This document shows, piece by piece, positions 8,237 through 16,996 of a stretch of DNA of 38,173 nucleotides (position 1 is the first letter of the stretch; each line of letters opens with the position of its first letter). Origin of the DNA: Gemmatimonas sp. (GTDB taxonomy: Bacteria; Gemmatimonadota; Gemmatimonadetes; Gemmatimonadales; Gemmatimonadaceae); NCBI GenBank assembly GCA_011390935.1, contig JAABRL010000015.1:1-38173 (forward strand). The letters run 5' to 3'. Made by a program: the position numbers and the translations under genes. Below the pieces are notes generated by a model. That model was given only the letters and a program-made list of their open reading frames with translations. It ran no database searches and was not told where the DNA came from.

Positions 8237-9949
8237 ATGCAATCAGGCAAAACACGCGCGCGCGTGGTGATCACCGGGTTCTCGGTGATCGCATCGGTGG
8301 CGCTGGTGGCCGGTTTGATGGCCGTGGTGCGCGCGCCGAGGGACGAATGGGCGCTTTGGTTGCTGCCCGCGATTCTCGTCCCACTCGTGGTCGCGCCGAT
8401 CGCGAGTCATGTCGTACTCGAACTGGCGTTTGAGCTGGAGGTGGCCCTTGCTCGTGTCGCGCAGCAGGAAGCGCAGCTGCGCGCCGTCGTCGAGTTCGCT
8501 CCGATCGGCATGGCCCGTCTTTCGCCGCACGGCGCGGTGCGCTCGGCCAACCCCCGCCTGCATGCGCTTTTGGGCACGACGGAAGCGCAACCGCTCCCCG
8601 CATGGACCGACGTGTTCGTGCGCCCTGACGATCACGCCGCTTTTGCGCGTGCGCTCGAACTGGCGGAGCCGCTGGACGCGGTGCGATGGCTGTGGTTGGA
8701 CCAGAACGGAAGCGAGCGCACGGTGCAGGTCTCGCTGGTACCCACCTTGTCGCGCGCAGACGACGGTGCCGTCGAGAGCCCCGACCGCATTTTGCTGGCA
8801 GAAGACGTGACGGCACGTGAAGCGGCAGCATCGCAGCTGTTGCGCACGCAGAAGCTCAACCTCGTGGGTCAGCTCGCGGGCGGACTCGCGCATGACTTCA
8901 ACAATCTGCTCACCGTGGTGCGCGCGAGTGTGGCCTCGTTGGGCGGGCCCGACCACTCCGCGGAACTGGCCGCGATCGACGATGCCGCCGTCCGCGGCGC
9001 ACGGCTGACGCGACGACTGCTCGCGATCAACCGACACGACCTGCTCACCCTCACGCCGCAGTCGCTTGCGCCGCTGTTGCACGAGAGTGTGGAGCTGATG
9101 CGGCGCGTGCTGCCAGCGCGCATACGCGTTGACGCACCAGCGGAGGTTCCGGACGTGCGGCTCGCGCTCGATGCCGACGCGGTGCAGCAGGTGCTGCTCA
9201 ATCTGGCCATCAATGCGCGCGACGCGATCGCCGATGCGGGCGTGCTTCGCCTCGAGGTGCGCGAGATCGTGCACCAGGACGCGCGTACCGTGATCCTCGC
9301 GCTCGAGGACGATGGCGAGGGCATGTCGGAGACAGTCCGCGCACGCGCCACGGAACCGTTCTTCACGACGAAGGCCCCCGACGCGGGCACCGGGCTCGGC
9401 CTGGCCATGGTGTTCGGCATCATGCAACGGCACAGCGGGCAGCTGGTGCTGCACAGCACCCCAGGCGCCGGCACGCGAGCCGAGTTGTGGTTTCCGATGC
9501 TGCCCGACGCGCACACGCCTGCGCCAGTCGCTGCGTGCCACGATCCGGAGCAGAGCCGCCGCGCACGCCCGGCACATCTGCTGCTCGTGGAAGATGAGCG
9601 TGCGGTGCGGCTGGCCACGGAGCGCGCGTTACAGCGACTCGGCTACGCGGTGACCAGTACGCCCGACATGGCGACCGCGCTGCTGCACCTCGCCTCCGGC
9701 ACGCCCGTGGACCTCGTCGTCACCGACGTGATGATGCCAGGGGGCACCGGGGTGGAGTTGCTGCAGGCGGTACGATCCATGGGTTCCTCGATCCCGTTCC
9801 TGCTCGTGACCGGCTACGCCACGGACAACCTCGACGACGTGCTCGCGGCAGACGGGCAGACCGCGCTGCTCGCCAAGCCGTGGACTCTCGATCGTCTCGC
9901 CGCACAGGTGCAGGCCATGCTTCCGTCAGACGCCGCGGCGGCGGCGTAA
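8237..9949 (+). CDS. Membrane-anchored hybrid histidine kinase with PAS and receiver domains
   Basis: The 570-residue product has two membrane helices (about 8-31 and 38-65), a PAS domain (about 75-185), a HisKA region with H219 in LAHDFNNLL, a HATPase domain (N-box NLAINARDA, G1 DDGEGM, F-box EPFFTTK, G2 GTGLGLAMV), and a C-terminal receiver with the acidic LLVEDE and phospho-acceptor D497 in VTDVMMP, plus the KPW lysine. It belongs to the HDFNNLL-type family also represented by the kinase at 35472. A phosphorelay from H219 to D497 is expected, but no output domain or cognate regulator is adjacent. The start is uncertain: GTG at 8201 and ATG at 8099 are in frame, but 8237 places a short basic segment directly before the first helix. 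Confidence 0.88.
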   Translation: MQSGKTRARVVITGFSVIASVALVAGLMAVVRAPRDEWALWLLPAILVPLVVAPIASHVVLELAFELEVALARVAQQEAQLRAVVEFAPIGMARLSPHGAVRSANPRLHALLGTTEAQPLPAWTDVFVRPDDHAAFARALELAEPLDAVRWLWLDQNGSERTVQVSLVPTLSRADDGAVESPDRILLAEDVTAREAAASQLLRTQKLNLVGQLAGGLAHDFNNLLTVVRASVASLGGPDHSAELAAIDDAAVRGARLTRRLLAINRHDLLTLTPQSLAPLLHESVELMRRVLPARIRVDAPAEVPDVRLALDADAVQQVLLNLAINARDAIADAGVLRLEVREIVHQDARTVILALEDDGEGMSETVRARATEPFFTTKAPDAGTGLGLAMVFGIMQRHSGQLVLHSTPGAGTRAELWFPMLPDAHTPAPVAACHDPEQSRRARPAHLLLVEDERAVRLATERALQRLGYAVTSTPDMATALLHLASGTPVDLVVTDVMMPGGTGVELLQAVRSMGSSIPFLLVTGYATDNLDDVLAADGQTALLAKPWTLDRLAAQVQAMLPSDAAAAA

Positions 9950-9956
9950 CGGCTCG

Positions 9957-10643
9957 CTACCGCCCCGACACCGCGAACGACCACTCGCGCCCGAGGCCAC
10001 CCTGCGTGGCGAGATGAATCCAGAGCACCGCCATCGACTCGAGCAGCGCCGCATTGCGCAGTGGCCCGGCGTCGCGGCCGCGAAAGCCCATGGTCTCGAC
10101 GAGCCCCATCAGGTCGGACTTCGCGCCCGCATCGTCACCCGCGAGCAGCACATCGGCCGGCCCGGAGGCCATGGCCGGATCCTGCTGAATCTCGGCCCCG
10201 AAGTGGTTGAACGCCTTCACCACGCGCGCCGAGGGGAGCGCCGCGGCCAGCGCGGCCGTCACCGAACCCTCGGCAGGCGGCGTGTGCACGGGCCCATTCT
10301 CCCACCGCAGCGGATTCGTGCAATCCACGACGATCACCCCCGCCGGCAGTGGCGCGGCGGAGAGCACCTCCACCGCCGCGTCGGCCGGCAGCGCCACGAA
10401 CACCACGCCCGCGTGACGCACCGCGTCGGCGATGGCCAGCCGTGGCACCTCGGGCACCGGCAGCTCCTGGGGCTCTGGCTCGGGCTCCGCCATGAGCCGC
10501 TTGGGTGCGCCGTCGTCCTTGAGTCCGGGCGCGGTGCGCACGCCGAACCACACGTGATAGCCGGCCTCATGCAGACGCATCGCGAGCGCCTGGCCCACCG
10601 TGCCGGCGCCGAGCACGGCGATCGGGGTCATCGAGTTGATCAT
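9957..10643 (-). CDS. NADP-binding oxidoreductase, F420:NADP reductase-like
   Basis: The 228-residue product starts with a Rossmann motif AVLGAGTVGQALA, followed by a strand VWFGVRT whose arginine fits NADP phosphate binding. FVALPADA and VVDCTNPL match the second half of the NADP-oxidoreductase family (PF03807), and VVKAFNHFGAEI matches the conserved K-A-F-N segment of F420-dependent NADP reductases. In that family the enzyme moves hydride between NADP and the deazaflavin F420; relatives act on other substrates, so the cofactor is uncertain. A Pro/Glu-rich insert (EPEPEPQELPVPEVP) is unusual. The convergent kinase ends seven bases away, and the gene diverges from the barrel protein at 10826. 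ATG at 10631 is an alternative start. Confidence 0.7.
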   Translation of the reverse strand: MINSMTPIAVLGAGTVGQALAMRLHEAGYHVWFGVRTAPGLKDDGAPKRLMAEPEPEPQELPVPEVPRLAIADAVRHAGVVFVALPADAAVEVLSAAPLPAGVIVVDCTNPLRWENGPVHTPPAEGSVTAALAAALPSARVVKAFNHFGAEIQQDPAMASGPADVLLAGDDAGAKSDLMGLVETMGFRGRDAGPLRNAALLESMAVLWIHLATQGGLGREWSFAVSGR

Positions 10644-10825
10644 GCGGCGAGGAGTCGGGGATCGGGCGCGAGAACGTGGGACATCTACGCAAACTATCAC
10701 GACGCGTGGGCCTGCTGGAGCGGCCTGCGCCGCTTCTACGTCGAGCGACGTATGGGCGTTCCGTGGCGACGGCGCGATCATGGAGCGTGATCCTCGACCA
10801 CGCCCACTCGCCGGAGTTGCCCCCC

Positions 10826-11944
10826 ATGCTCACACGCCCCGCTCGTCGCCAGTTGGCCGTTGCCCTGCTCACCTGCGCGGGCCTGTGCCTGCCAGGACGC
10901 TTCGCGCACGCACAGGACGCATCGCCAGCCGCCGACTCCGTCGGTCGGCGCCGCATTCAGCCGCTGCCAGCACTCGGCTCGTCTCCCGAATCCGGGCTGC
11001 AGTTCGGTGCCTCGGTGCTGGCCGTCTGGACCCAGCCCGCTCGCACCGCCGCGCGTCCCGCATGGGTGCAGGGGTCGGTGCTGCGCAGCGTGAAGGCGCA
11101 GACGCGCATCGTGCTCGAGGGCGAGCGCTGGTCGGCGGGCAATGCGCGGCGAGTGGCCGGCAGTGTGGCCTGGCAGAAGTTCCCGTTGCCGTATTTCGGC
11201 GTGGGAGACACGGCGGCGTCGTCGGCAGAAGAGATCTTCACACCCACCGGTCTCGACGCGTCGGTCACCGTGCAGCAGCGCGTCCGCGGCGCATGGTACG
11301 CCCTCGGCACCGTGCGTCACATCGATCAGTCCATCGTGGCGGACACCATCGGCGTGTTGCGTGACGGTGCGATCACGGGCAGTCGCGGTGGTCGGATCTC
11401 CGAGCTTGCAATCGGCCTTACTGCCGACACCCGTGACCACCTCTTCATGCCCACGCGCGGACAGTGGATCACGCTCACGTATGCACGCAGCACGTCGGGG
11501 CTGCTGTCGGACTTCAACTACGCGCGCGTGCGCATGGATGCGCGGGCGTATCGTGCAATCGCCGCCGGACACGTGTTGGCCACGCAGCTCCTGCTCGTGG
11601 GCGTGCCAGGCGAGCCACCGTTCGACCAGCTCGCACTGGTGGGCGGGGGCGACATGCTGCGCGGCTATACGCGCGGTCGTTATCGCGATCGGTGGCTCGC
11701 GGCGGGCCAACTGGAGTATCGCACGCCAATTGCGAAACGGATCGGCGGTGTGGCGTTTGCCGGGGTCGGCGTGGCCTCACCGAGTGTGGGCGCGTTATTC
11801 AGCGACCGGCAGCTGCTGCCAACCTATGGTGTGGGCGCGCGCGTGCTGCTCGATCAGCGACAGGGCACGAGCGTGCGTGTGGACTACGGCCGTGGACGCG
11901 ACGCCGCGTCGGGGCTGTACATCGGCTTCAATCAGGCGTTCTGA
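10826..11944 (+). CDS. Outer-membrane beta-barrel protein, Omp85/BamA-type
   Basis: The 372-residue product has a signal peptide ending in RFAHA-QDA, so it is exported. The rest is alternating amphipathic strands. The segment LVGGGDMLRGYTRGRYRDR matches the conserved loop and strand of the surface-antigen (Bac_surface_Ag, PF01103) barrel, where an RGY-type motif lies inside the pore, and the C-terminus ends in aromatic Phe, as outer-membrane barrels do (GLYIGFNQAF). No POTRA domain is visible, so this is a barrel-only member, not BamA itself. Such proteins are found as export or lipid-related pores, function unknown. The start has GGAG about 11 bases upstream. It is separated from the convergent nucleotidyltransferase gene by 18 bases. 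Confidence 0.82.
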   Translation: MLTRPARRQLAVALLTCAGLCLPGRFAHAQDASPAADSVGRRRIQPLPALGSSPESGLQFGASVLAVWTQPARTAARPAWVQGSVLRSVKAQTRIVLEGERWSAGNARRVAGSVAWQKFPLPYFGVGDTAASSAEEIFTPTGLDASVTVQQRVRGAWYALGTVRHIDQSIVADTIGVLRDGAITGSRGGRISELAIGLTADTRDHLFMPTRGQWITLTYARSTSGLLSDFNYARVRMDARAYRAIAAGHVLATQLLLVGVPGEPPFDQLALVGGGDMLRGYTRGRYRDRWLAAGQLEYRTPIAKRIGGVAFAGVGVASPSVGALFSDRQLLPTYGVGARVLLDQRQGTSVRVDYGRGRDAASGLYIGFNQAF

Positions 11945-11962
11945 TGCGTGAAGCGCCGCCAA

Positions 11963-12526
11963 CTACGCAATGTCAAGTTCGCGTTGCAGCGCCACCCACG
12001 CATCGCTGAGCCCGAGCGTCACGGCCCACCGGGTGATGTACGCCTGATCCAACGCACGGCCGGCAAGCCGAGCGAGCTCACGCGCGTCTTCAAAATGGCG
12101 CGCGGACGCACCCAGCGACGCCCACTCCAGTTTCGCCAGAATCAGGTCTTCGGGGCGCGCGATGGACACGTTCACACCGAGATAGGTCACAGGCTCTCGA
12201 CGCGCGAACTCTTCGTCCGAAAACGGCCGCGTCTTGCGCACGATCAGATCCGCCTTCCAGCCACTTTCGGGATCGATCACGTTGAACATCGTGCGCTCCG
12301 CCAACGCGTCGCGCGCCGCCTCACGAGAGACGTACAGTCCGAGTGCCTCGACATGGTCCACGAACTGTTCGAGCGCGGCTGCCGTCGGGTCGATGACGAG
12401 ATCGACATCCATCGTGGCACGCATGGCGCCACGAAAGGCCGACGCGACCGATCCGGTGAGCATCGCCGGCACGCCGGCCTCCGCCAGCGCCCTCGCGATC
12501 TGTTGAAGAAACGGCGCGAGCGTCAT
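11963..12526 (-). CDS. Nucleotidyltransferase of the DUF6036/AbiEii-like superfamily
   Basis: The 187-residue product has the nucleotidyltransferase fold: MLTGSVASAFRG (the GSxAS loop) then RATMDVDLVID, giving the DxD pair that binds metal and the nucleotide. Later ARPEDLILAKLEWA and ARHFEDARELA match the C-terminal motifs of DUF6036-type nucleotidyltransferases. In toxin-antitoxin systems such proteins transfer nucleotides to tRNA or protein targets; here the target is unknown. The ATG overlaps the stop of the small upstream gene by four bases (ATGA), so translation is coupled. It converges with the barrel gene. Confidence 0.78.
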   Translation of the reverse strand: MTLAPFLQQIARALAEAGVPAMLTGSVASAFRGAMRATMDVDLVIDPTAAALEQFVDHVEALGLYVSREAARDALAERTMFNVIDPESGWKADLIVRKTRPFSDEEFARREPVTYLGVNVSIARPEDLILAKLEWASLGASARHFEDARELARLAGRALDQAYITRWAVTLGLSDAWVALQRELDIA

Positions 12527-12753
12527 CGCCCCGGGATCGGCCCGCGTCGCATACCCGGTACCATCGGCTCGCCCGCCATCCGCCCCACGAGCGCCAGCAA
12601 GGGCTCGTCGGGGTGACGCGCGCGAAGCGCCGCCAGCGCCACGGCACGCAGCTCTTCACTCATGTGCAACGCGTCGTGCAGTCGATCCATGGGGGGACGA
12701 CGCAAGATGATGGCACGACGCACCGCATCGGCCTCGGGACGAGTATCGGACAT
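12523..12753 (-). CDS. Small helical partner protein of the nucleotidyltransferase
   Basis: A 76-residue protein, starting at 12753, whose second half reads RLHDALHMSEELRAVALAAL then RARHPDEPLLALVGRMAGEP. A helical pair with the string ALxxRHP followed by a hydrophobic helix recurs in small proteins that precede DUF6036-type nucleotidyltransferases; this is from my recollection of similar loci, not a search. The four-base overlap with the next gene and identical strand argue for a two-gene unit. It could be an antitoxin or regulatory subunit. No DNA-binding motif is evident. No strong ribosome-binding site precedes the ATG. Confidence 0.6.
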   Translation of the reverse strand: MSDTRPEADAVRRAIILRRPPMDRLHDALHMSEELRAVALAALRARHPDEPLLALVGRMAGEPMVPGMRRGPIPGR

Positions 12754-12900
12754 GTTGAAATCTACCGCCCCCCCCCACGCCAACTTCGACGATCGCCCGC
12801 CCAAGTGCCGCGACGCCTTGTCACCCCTTGATCTCTTCTTCCCGTCTTCCTCCTCTCGGTTGCCGTTGCCGTTCCCTGTACGCCCCCGCATTCATTCGTC

Positions 12901-14040
12901 GTGACCGCTCCCCTCCGCCCCGGCCGCCACAGCCCCGCGCAGCGCAAGGCGCTGCTCGCACACGTGCGCGCCGGCTGCGAGAACCGCCCTGGCACCTACC
13001 GCATGCTCGCCGAGGGCGGCCGCGTGCTGTACGTGGGCAAGTCGCGCGCACTGCGCACGCGGTTGCTGTCATACTTTCGTGTGAAGGGGCGCCGACAGAA
13101 GTCCGGAAAAGTTCTCCGACACGCGTTCGCGATCGAGTGGCAGTACGCCAACGACGAGTTCGGCGCGCTGCTCGCCGAGCTGCGGCAGATCAAGCAGCTG
13201 CGACCGCCGTTCAATCGCGCCATGATGAACGACGAATGGCCGCGCGCGTACGTGGCGCTCACCCGCGGCCCGGTGCCGGGGCTGCGCCTCGTGCGCCGCA
13301 CCGATGATGCCCACGCCGATGGCCTGTGGGGGCCGTTTCGACTCGTCTCACGTGTGGCCGACGCGGTGCACGCCCTCGCCGATGTCACCGGCGTTCGCGA
13401 CTGCACTCTCGACGACGCCACCGGCGGCCGAGCACTCTGGTTTGGCGACATGCCAGCACCGCGTGGTGCGCGACGGCATCGCACGCCGGGGTGTCTGCGC
13501 GCCGAGATCGGCAGCTGTCCGGCTCCGTGCATCGGTGGCGGTACGCAGGCGCCCTATCTCGAGGTCGTGCGTGGCGCGCGCGCCTTTCTCGACGCACGCG
13601 ACGACACGCCGCTCCAGCAGGCGCGCCAACGCATGCGCGATGCCTCCGACGCGCTCGAGTTCGAGCGGGCCGGCGCGTGGCGCGACAAGGCCGCGCGTCT
13701 CGAATGGCTGTGGAGTCGTGTGACGCGTTTTCAGGCGAGCATGGATCGGCTCACATTTCGTTACGATGTGCCCGCCGTCGCATCGATCGACACCGAAGCG
13801 ACGGCAGGCGGCCGCACCTATCTCGTGCGTCGAGGTACGGTGCGCGCCGATGTGCCGTGGCCACGCAACGCCGAGGAGCAGGCCGCGCTCGACGCACTGG
13901 CCGCGCGTGTGTTTCACGGCCCCGATCCGCGTGGTGACGATGTGCCCGTGCACGACGTGGACGAGTTCTATCTGGTGGCCAGCTGGTTTCGACGTCGTCC
14001 GCAGGAGCTGGCGCGCACGGTCACGGTCGCGGCTCCCTGA
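12901..14040 (+). CDS. Short UvrC-like GIY-YIG nuclease lacking the C-terminal nuclease half
   Basis: The 379-residue product starts at GTG 12901. GIY-YIG domain: GTYRML (31-36) and VLYVGKS (42-48), then conserved arginines at 51-53 and Glu near 86-93. Cysteines C168, C198, C206 and C210 occupy the positions of the UvrC iron-sulphur cluster (the last three have the same spacing, 8 and 4, as in E. coli UvrC). A UVR-like helix pair follows (about 238-272), which in UvrC binds UvrB. The RNase H-like nuclease half and HhH tandem of full UvrC (about 600 residues) are absent. It therefore could make only the 3' incision, like Cho, yet unlike Cho it keeps a UVR-like segment and a cluster site. Its stop is followed by the tandem repeat. 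Confidence 0.82.
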   Translation: MTAPLRPGRHSPAQRKALLAHVRAGCENRPGTYRMLAEGGRVLYVGKSRALRTRLLSYFRVKGRRQKSGKVLRHAFAIEWQYANDEFGALLAELRQIKQLRPPFNRAMMNDEWPRAYVALTRGPVPGLRLVRRTDDAHADGLWGPFRLVSRVADAVHALADVTGVRDCTLDDATGGRALWFGDMPAPRGARRHRTPGCLRAEIGSCPAPCIGGGTQAPYLEVVRGARAFLDARDDTPLQQARQRMRDASDALEFERAGAWRDKAARLEWLWSRVTRFQASMDRLTFRYDVPAVASIDTEATAGGRTYLVRRGTVRADVPWPRNAEEQAALDALAARVFHGPDPRGDDVPVHDVDEFYLVASWFRRRPQELARTVTVAAP

Positions 14041-14043
14041 GCA

Positions 14044-14151
14044 TCGGCGAGGCGCGAGGCGATGCGTGAGGCGATGCGTGAGGCGAGGCGCGAGGCGATG
14101 CGTGAGGCGATGCGTGAGGCGAGGCGCGAGGCGATGCGCGAGGCGAAACGT
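14044..14151. repeat. Tandem 12-bp repeats with 36-bp higher order
   Basis: Eight full units of GAGGCGATGCGT and variants run from 14056 to 14151, with a partial unit at 14044. Units 3 and 6 read GAGGCGAGGCGC, so every third unit matches and a 36-bp superunit appears. It lies four bases after the UvrC-like stop and before the propeller lipoprotein. Unit length is a multiple of three, so no frame is broken. There are no spacers. Confidence 0.9.
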
Positions 14152-14222
14152 CGCGAGCAACGCTAGCGTAGGAAACGGTGTCCAACGGTGTACGCCGCCC
14201 TTCCTCGCCCGAACCTCGCGTC

Positions 14223-15500
14223 ATGCCATCACGGTCCCTCCGCTCCTCGACGACACGCGCCGCTCTGCTCCTCCTCGTCGTCGCCTGCAACGACAGCGCC
14301 GACGAGGCCGCGTCGAATGCGCCCGAACGCTTCACCGCGGGGGATACCCTCGTGGTGCGCACCCGTGGCGAGATCCTGCCGGACGCCGAGCTGCAGCTGG
14401 TGGAGCAGTGGCGCGCCGGCAGCGCAGATGGTGACGCGGCGACCAGCTTCTCGCAGGTGCACAGTGTGGCGATCACCGCCGATGGTCACGTGCTGGTGTT
14501 CGATCAGGGTGGCCCCGTGCTGCGCCGCTACGCGCCCGATGGCACACTGACGCGCGCGATCGGCCGCAAAGGAAGTGGTCCCGGCGAATACGATCGCGTG
14601 AATGGGATCACGGTGCGCACCGATGGTCACGCCGTGCTGTGGGATGGGGCGGGCTCACGGTTGAACGTATATGCGCCGAGCGACTCGTTCATTACGCAGT
14701 GGGCCGCGCCCGTGAGCGGCTACGGGACGTCGAACCAGTCGCTGAGCTCGCTCACGGACAATCGTGTGGCCGTGCGCGCGTACGTGCGCGACACCATGCT
14801 TCGGCGCGAGGCGATCGGGCGCACGGCGTGGTTCGTGTACGACGCGGCGGGCGTTGCGCGTGATACGGTGCTGGAACCCGACTTCAACGATGCGACGGTG
14901 ATGCTGATCGCCCGGAACAACGGCAGCGCGAGCAGTCGGCCCGTCCCCTACCAGCCACGCTCGGTGTCGGCGCTGCTCCACGACGGCACGGTGGCGTGGA
15001 GTCCCGGGACGCCGTACGTGGTGCACGGTCGGCACGAGGGAAAGCCGCTGCGCATCGAGCGCGACACGCGCGCGCTGCCGGTCAGCGATGAGGAACGCAG
15101 TCAACTGCGCGAACAGGTGATCTGGGGCATGCGCATGACGGACCCGGCGTGGACGTGGGATGGTCCCGAGATCGCGTCGACCAAGCCCGCCGTGCAGGAC
15201 GTACTCGTGACGCTCGACGGACAGTATCTCGTGCGCGTCGGCACCCCGTCGGAGCCGTACGAACCCGATCCGCCCCGTCCCGTGGAAGGACAGCCGCCCC
15301 GTCCGCTCGTGCGCTTCCGCTCGCCCACCGCGTTCGAACTTTTCGCGCCCGACGGTGCGCTGCGCGGCCGCTTCACGCTCCCGCGAGGCGCCACCGTGCA
15401 CGCCGTGCGCGGCGACGACGTCTGGGGCACGGTCACCGACGAGGACGACGTGCCGTATCTCGTGCGCTGGCGGCTTCAGCCCGCGGCACCGCGCGACTGA
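14223..15500 (+). CDS. 6-bladed beta-propeller lipoprotein, second copy
   Basis: The 425-residue product begins with a basic segment, a hydrophobic run LLLLVVAC and the linker NDSADEAAS, a lipobox. RAIGRKGSGPGEYDRVNG is the family hallmark seen also in the lipoprotein at 1943-3211, followed by GITVRTDGHAVLWDG and later blades with DG and W/Y-rich turns. It is a paralogue with low visible identity outside the hallmark. The ATG at 14223 is chosen over the in-frame GTG at 14178 because it begins the signal segment. Function is unknown: a solute or polysaccharide-binding role is conceivable. It follows the tandem repeats after about 70 bases. Confidence 0.8.
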   Translation: MPSRSLRSSTTRAALLLLVVACNDSADEAASNAPERFTAGDTLVVRTRGEILPDAELQLVEQWRAGSADGDAATSFSQVHSVAITADGHVLVFDQGGPVLRRYAPDGTLTRAIGRKGSGPGEYDRVNGITVRTDGHAVLWDGAGSRLNVYAPSDSFITQWAAPVSGYGTSNQSLSSLTDNRVAVRAYVRDTMLRREAIGRTAWFVYDAAGVARDTVLEPDFNDATVMLIARNNGSASSRPVPYQPRSVSALLHDGTVAWSPGTPYVVHGRHEGKPLRIERDTRALPVSDEERSQLREQVIWGMRMTDPAWTWDGPEIASTKPAVQDVLVTLDGQYLVRVGTPSEPYEPDPPRPVEGQPPRPLVRFRSPTAFELFAPDGALRGRFTLPRGATVHAVRGDDVWGTVTDEDDVPYLVRWRLQPAAPRD

Positions 15501-15629
15501 CGGCGCACTGTTCGGGTACTGCGTGCGATCGACGCGCAGCACCCACATGACACGGGAACGAACGCCCGGCATCCCACACTGAGCAGTCAGCACATCGCGC
15601 CACGCGCGGCTCTGATTCCTTCTGCTCCG

Positions 15630-16886
15630 ATGGGCATGTCCACCCCGATTGTCGCCGATTCCTCACGTCTCGCCGACGCGCACCCCGAGGTGCGCGCCAC
15701 CGAGGCGTTGTCTGCTGCTCCAACCTTTGCGCGCCGCCGGCTCCGGCTCGGCATCAGCGGGGTGGGACTCTCCGTGATGAGCTCCGTGGCGTGGCTGGCG
15801 CTGCTGATCACCGGTGTGGTCGCACCGCCGCCGCTGTCATCACTCACCGGCGCCGTGCCGACTCCCGTGCTCACCGTGGTGCAAGCCGTGACCGCGGTAG
15901 TCGCCGTGTTCGTGCTGCACGCGCTGCTCACGTTCGCACTCGAGTACCGCGGCGGCGCTGTCGTGGTGCGGCAGCGGCCAACCGCTGGTGCGTGGCTTGG
16001 CGCGTGGGTGCGTGGCGTGTGCGTACAGGGCGTACTGCTGCTCGTGTTCGTCGGCATCGCCGCGAGTGGCGGCGCACTGCTCGGGACGCTCGGTGTGGTG
16101 GGTGGCGCCTTCGCAGGCTCCGTGCTGCTGCTCGCGCTGCAGGGCCCGATCGCGCGACTGATCGCGCCACTGCCGAGTGCGCCGCTCGATCCATCGTTGC
16201 ATGAGCTCGCACGTTCGCAGGGCATTCGCCCCGACGTGGTGCGTGTGATCGATGCCCCTGACGAAGCCTTCGTTGGCGGATGGGTCGGGATTCGTCCTGT
16301 CGAACTCTGGATCCCGCGCGCGTGGACGAGCGAAGCGCATCGCGAACTGCTCACGGTGCAGTTCACACGTCGTCAGGCACAGTTTGCCAGCGGCGCACGA
16401 CGACGTGGCGTGTTCCGCGCGGCGATGTGGCCGGCATTCGGACTCGCGCTGCTGCTGCCACTGCTGCCGTGGTCGCCGGCGGACGCGGCGTACTGGCTCG
16501 CGCTGCCTGCGGTGAGCACGCTCTGGATGTTCATCGGCGTGCTGCTGCTCCCCTCGTTGTCGCGCCCGATCGTGTACAACGCCGACAGCATTGCCGCCGC
16601 GCGGCTCGGACGCGACACGGTGGCGCGTGCAGTCCGTCAGCTCGATGCCTGGCAGGATGACGAAGCGGAACGGTCACCGGGTGTGGAGTTCATCTTTCAT
16701 CCGGTGCCGTCACGCGGCAATCGCGAGCGAGCGCTGCAGCGCACACCGCAGCGCACACTCGGTGGCGCGCATCAGCTCACGCGGTTAGCGCTCTTCAGTG
16801 CCTTGGCAGCAGGCAGCCTGCTCGGCCGCGTGGTGCACTGCAACATCGGGCGCCCGAGTTTGTGGGCGGTGTATCCCGGCGATTGA
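15630..16886 (+). CDS. M48-like multipass membrane protein without the HExxH site
   Basis: The 418-residue product has about six membrane helices (roughly 50-70, 78-102, 128-175, 260-280 and 285-310). The order resembles M48 (HtpX/Ste24-type) peptidases: a segment DAPDEAFVGGWVGIRPVELWIPRAW, comparable to the N-A-x-x-x-G-G strand of M48, precedes EAHRELLTVQFTRRQAQF where the family should read HELxH; here His and Glu are replaced. Further on, SRPIVYNADSIAAARL resembles the SRxxEyxAD metal-ligand segment but lacks the glutamate. The protein therefore looks like a catalytically dead relative. The C-terminus GRVVHCNIGRPSLWAVYPGD follows a last hydrophobic helix. Its start could also be 15636. Confidence 0.68.
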   Translation: MGMSTPIVADSSRLADAHPEVRATEALSAAPTFARRRLRLGISGVGLSVMSSVAWLALLITGVVAPPPLSSLTGAVPTPVLTVVQAVTAVVAVFVLHALLTFALEYRGGAVVVRQRPTAGAWLGAWVRGVCVQGVLLLVFVGIAASGGALLGTLGVVGGAFAGSVLLLALQGPIARLIAPLPSAPLDPSLHELARSQGIRPDVVRVIDAPDEAFVGGWVGIRPVELWIPRAWTSEAHRELLTVQFTRRQAQFASGARRRGVFRAAMWPAFGLALLLPLLPWSPADAAYWLALPAVSTLWMFIGVLLLPSLSRPIVYNADSIAAARLGRDTVARAVRQLDAWQDDEAERSPGVEFIFHPVPSRGNRERALQRTPQRTLGGAHQLTRLALFSALAAGSLLGRVVHCNIGRPSLWAVYPGD

Positions 16887-16949
16887 TCGCGGAGGTCGTT
16901 CCGCTCGACGCGCGCGCAGTGATCAGGCGCAGCGGACGTTTCAATGACA

Positions 16950-16980
16950 CACGCCGCGCGCGCTGACCTGGCGCGGCGTG
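16950..16980. terminator. Hairpin between convergent genes
   Basis: CACGCCGCGC at 16950-16959 pairs perfectly with GCGCGGCGTG at 16971-16980 around an 11-base loop. It lies 64 bases past the M48-like stop and 17 bases past the PH-like gene end on the other strand. No U-tract. Confidence 0.6.
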
Positions 16981-16996
16981 CGCCATCCTCACCGCA

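Noticed and set aside
8243..9577. Leftward frame of 444 codons opposite the hybrid kinase
   Set aside because: No protein-like features; the kinase motifs are unambiguous.
14044..14151. Possible CRISPR array
   Set aside because: Units are 12 bp, directly adjacent and without spacers; no cas gene is nearby.
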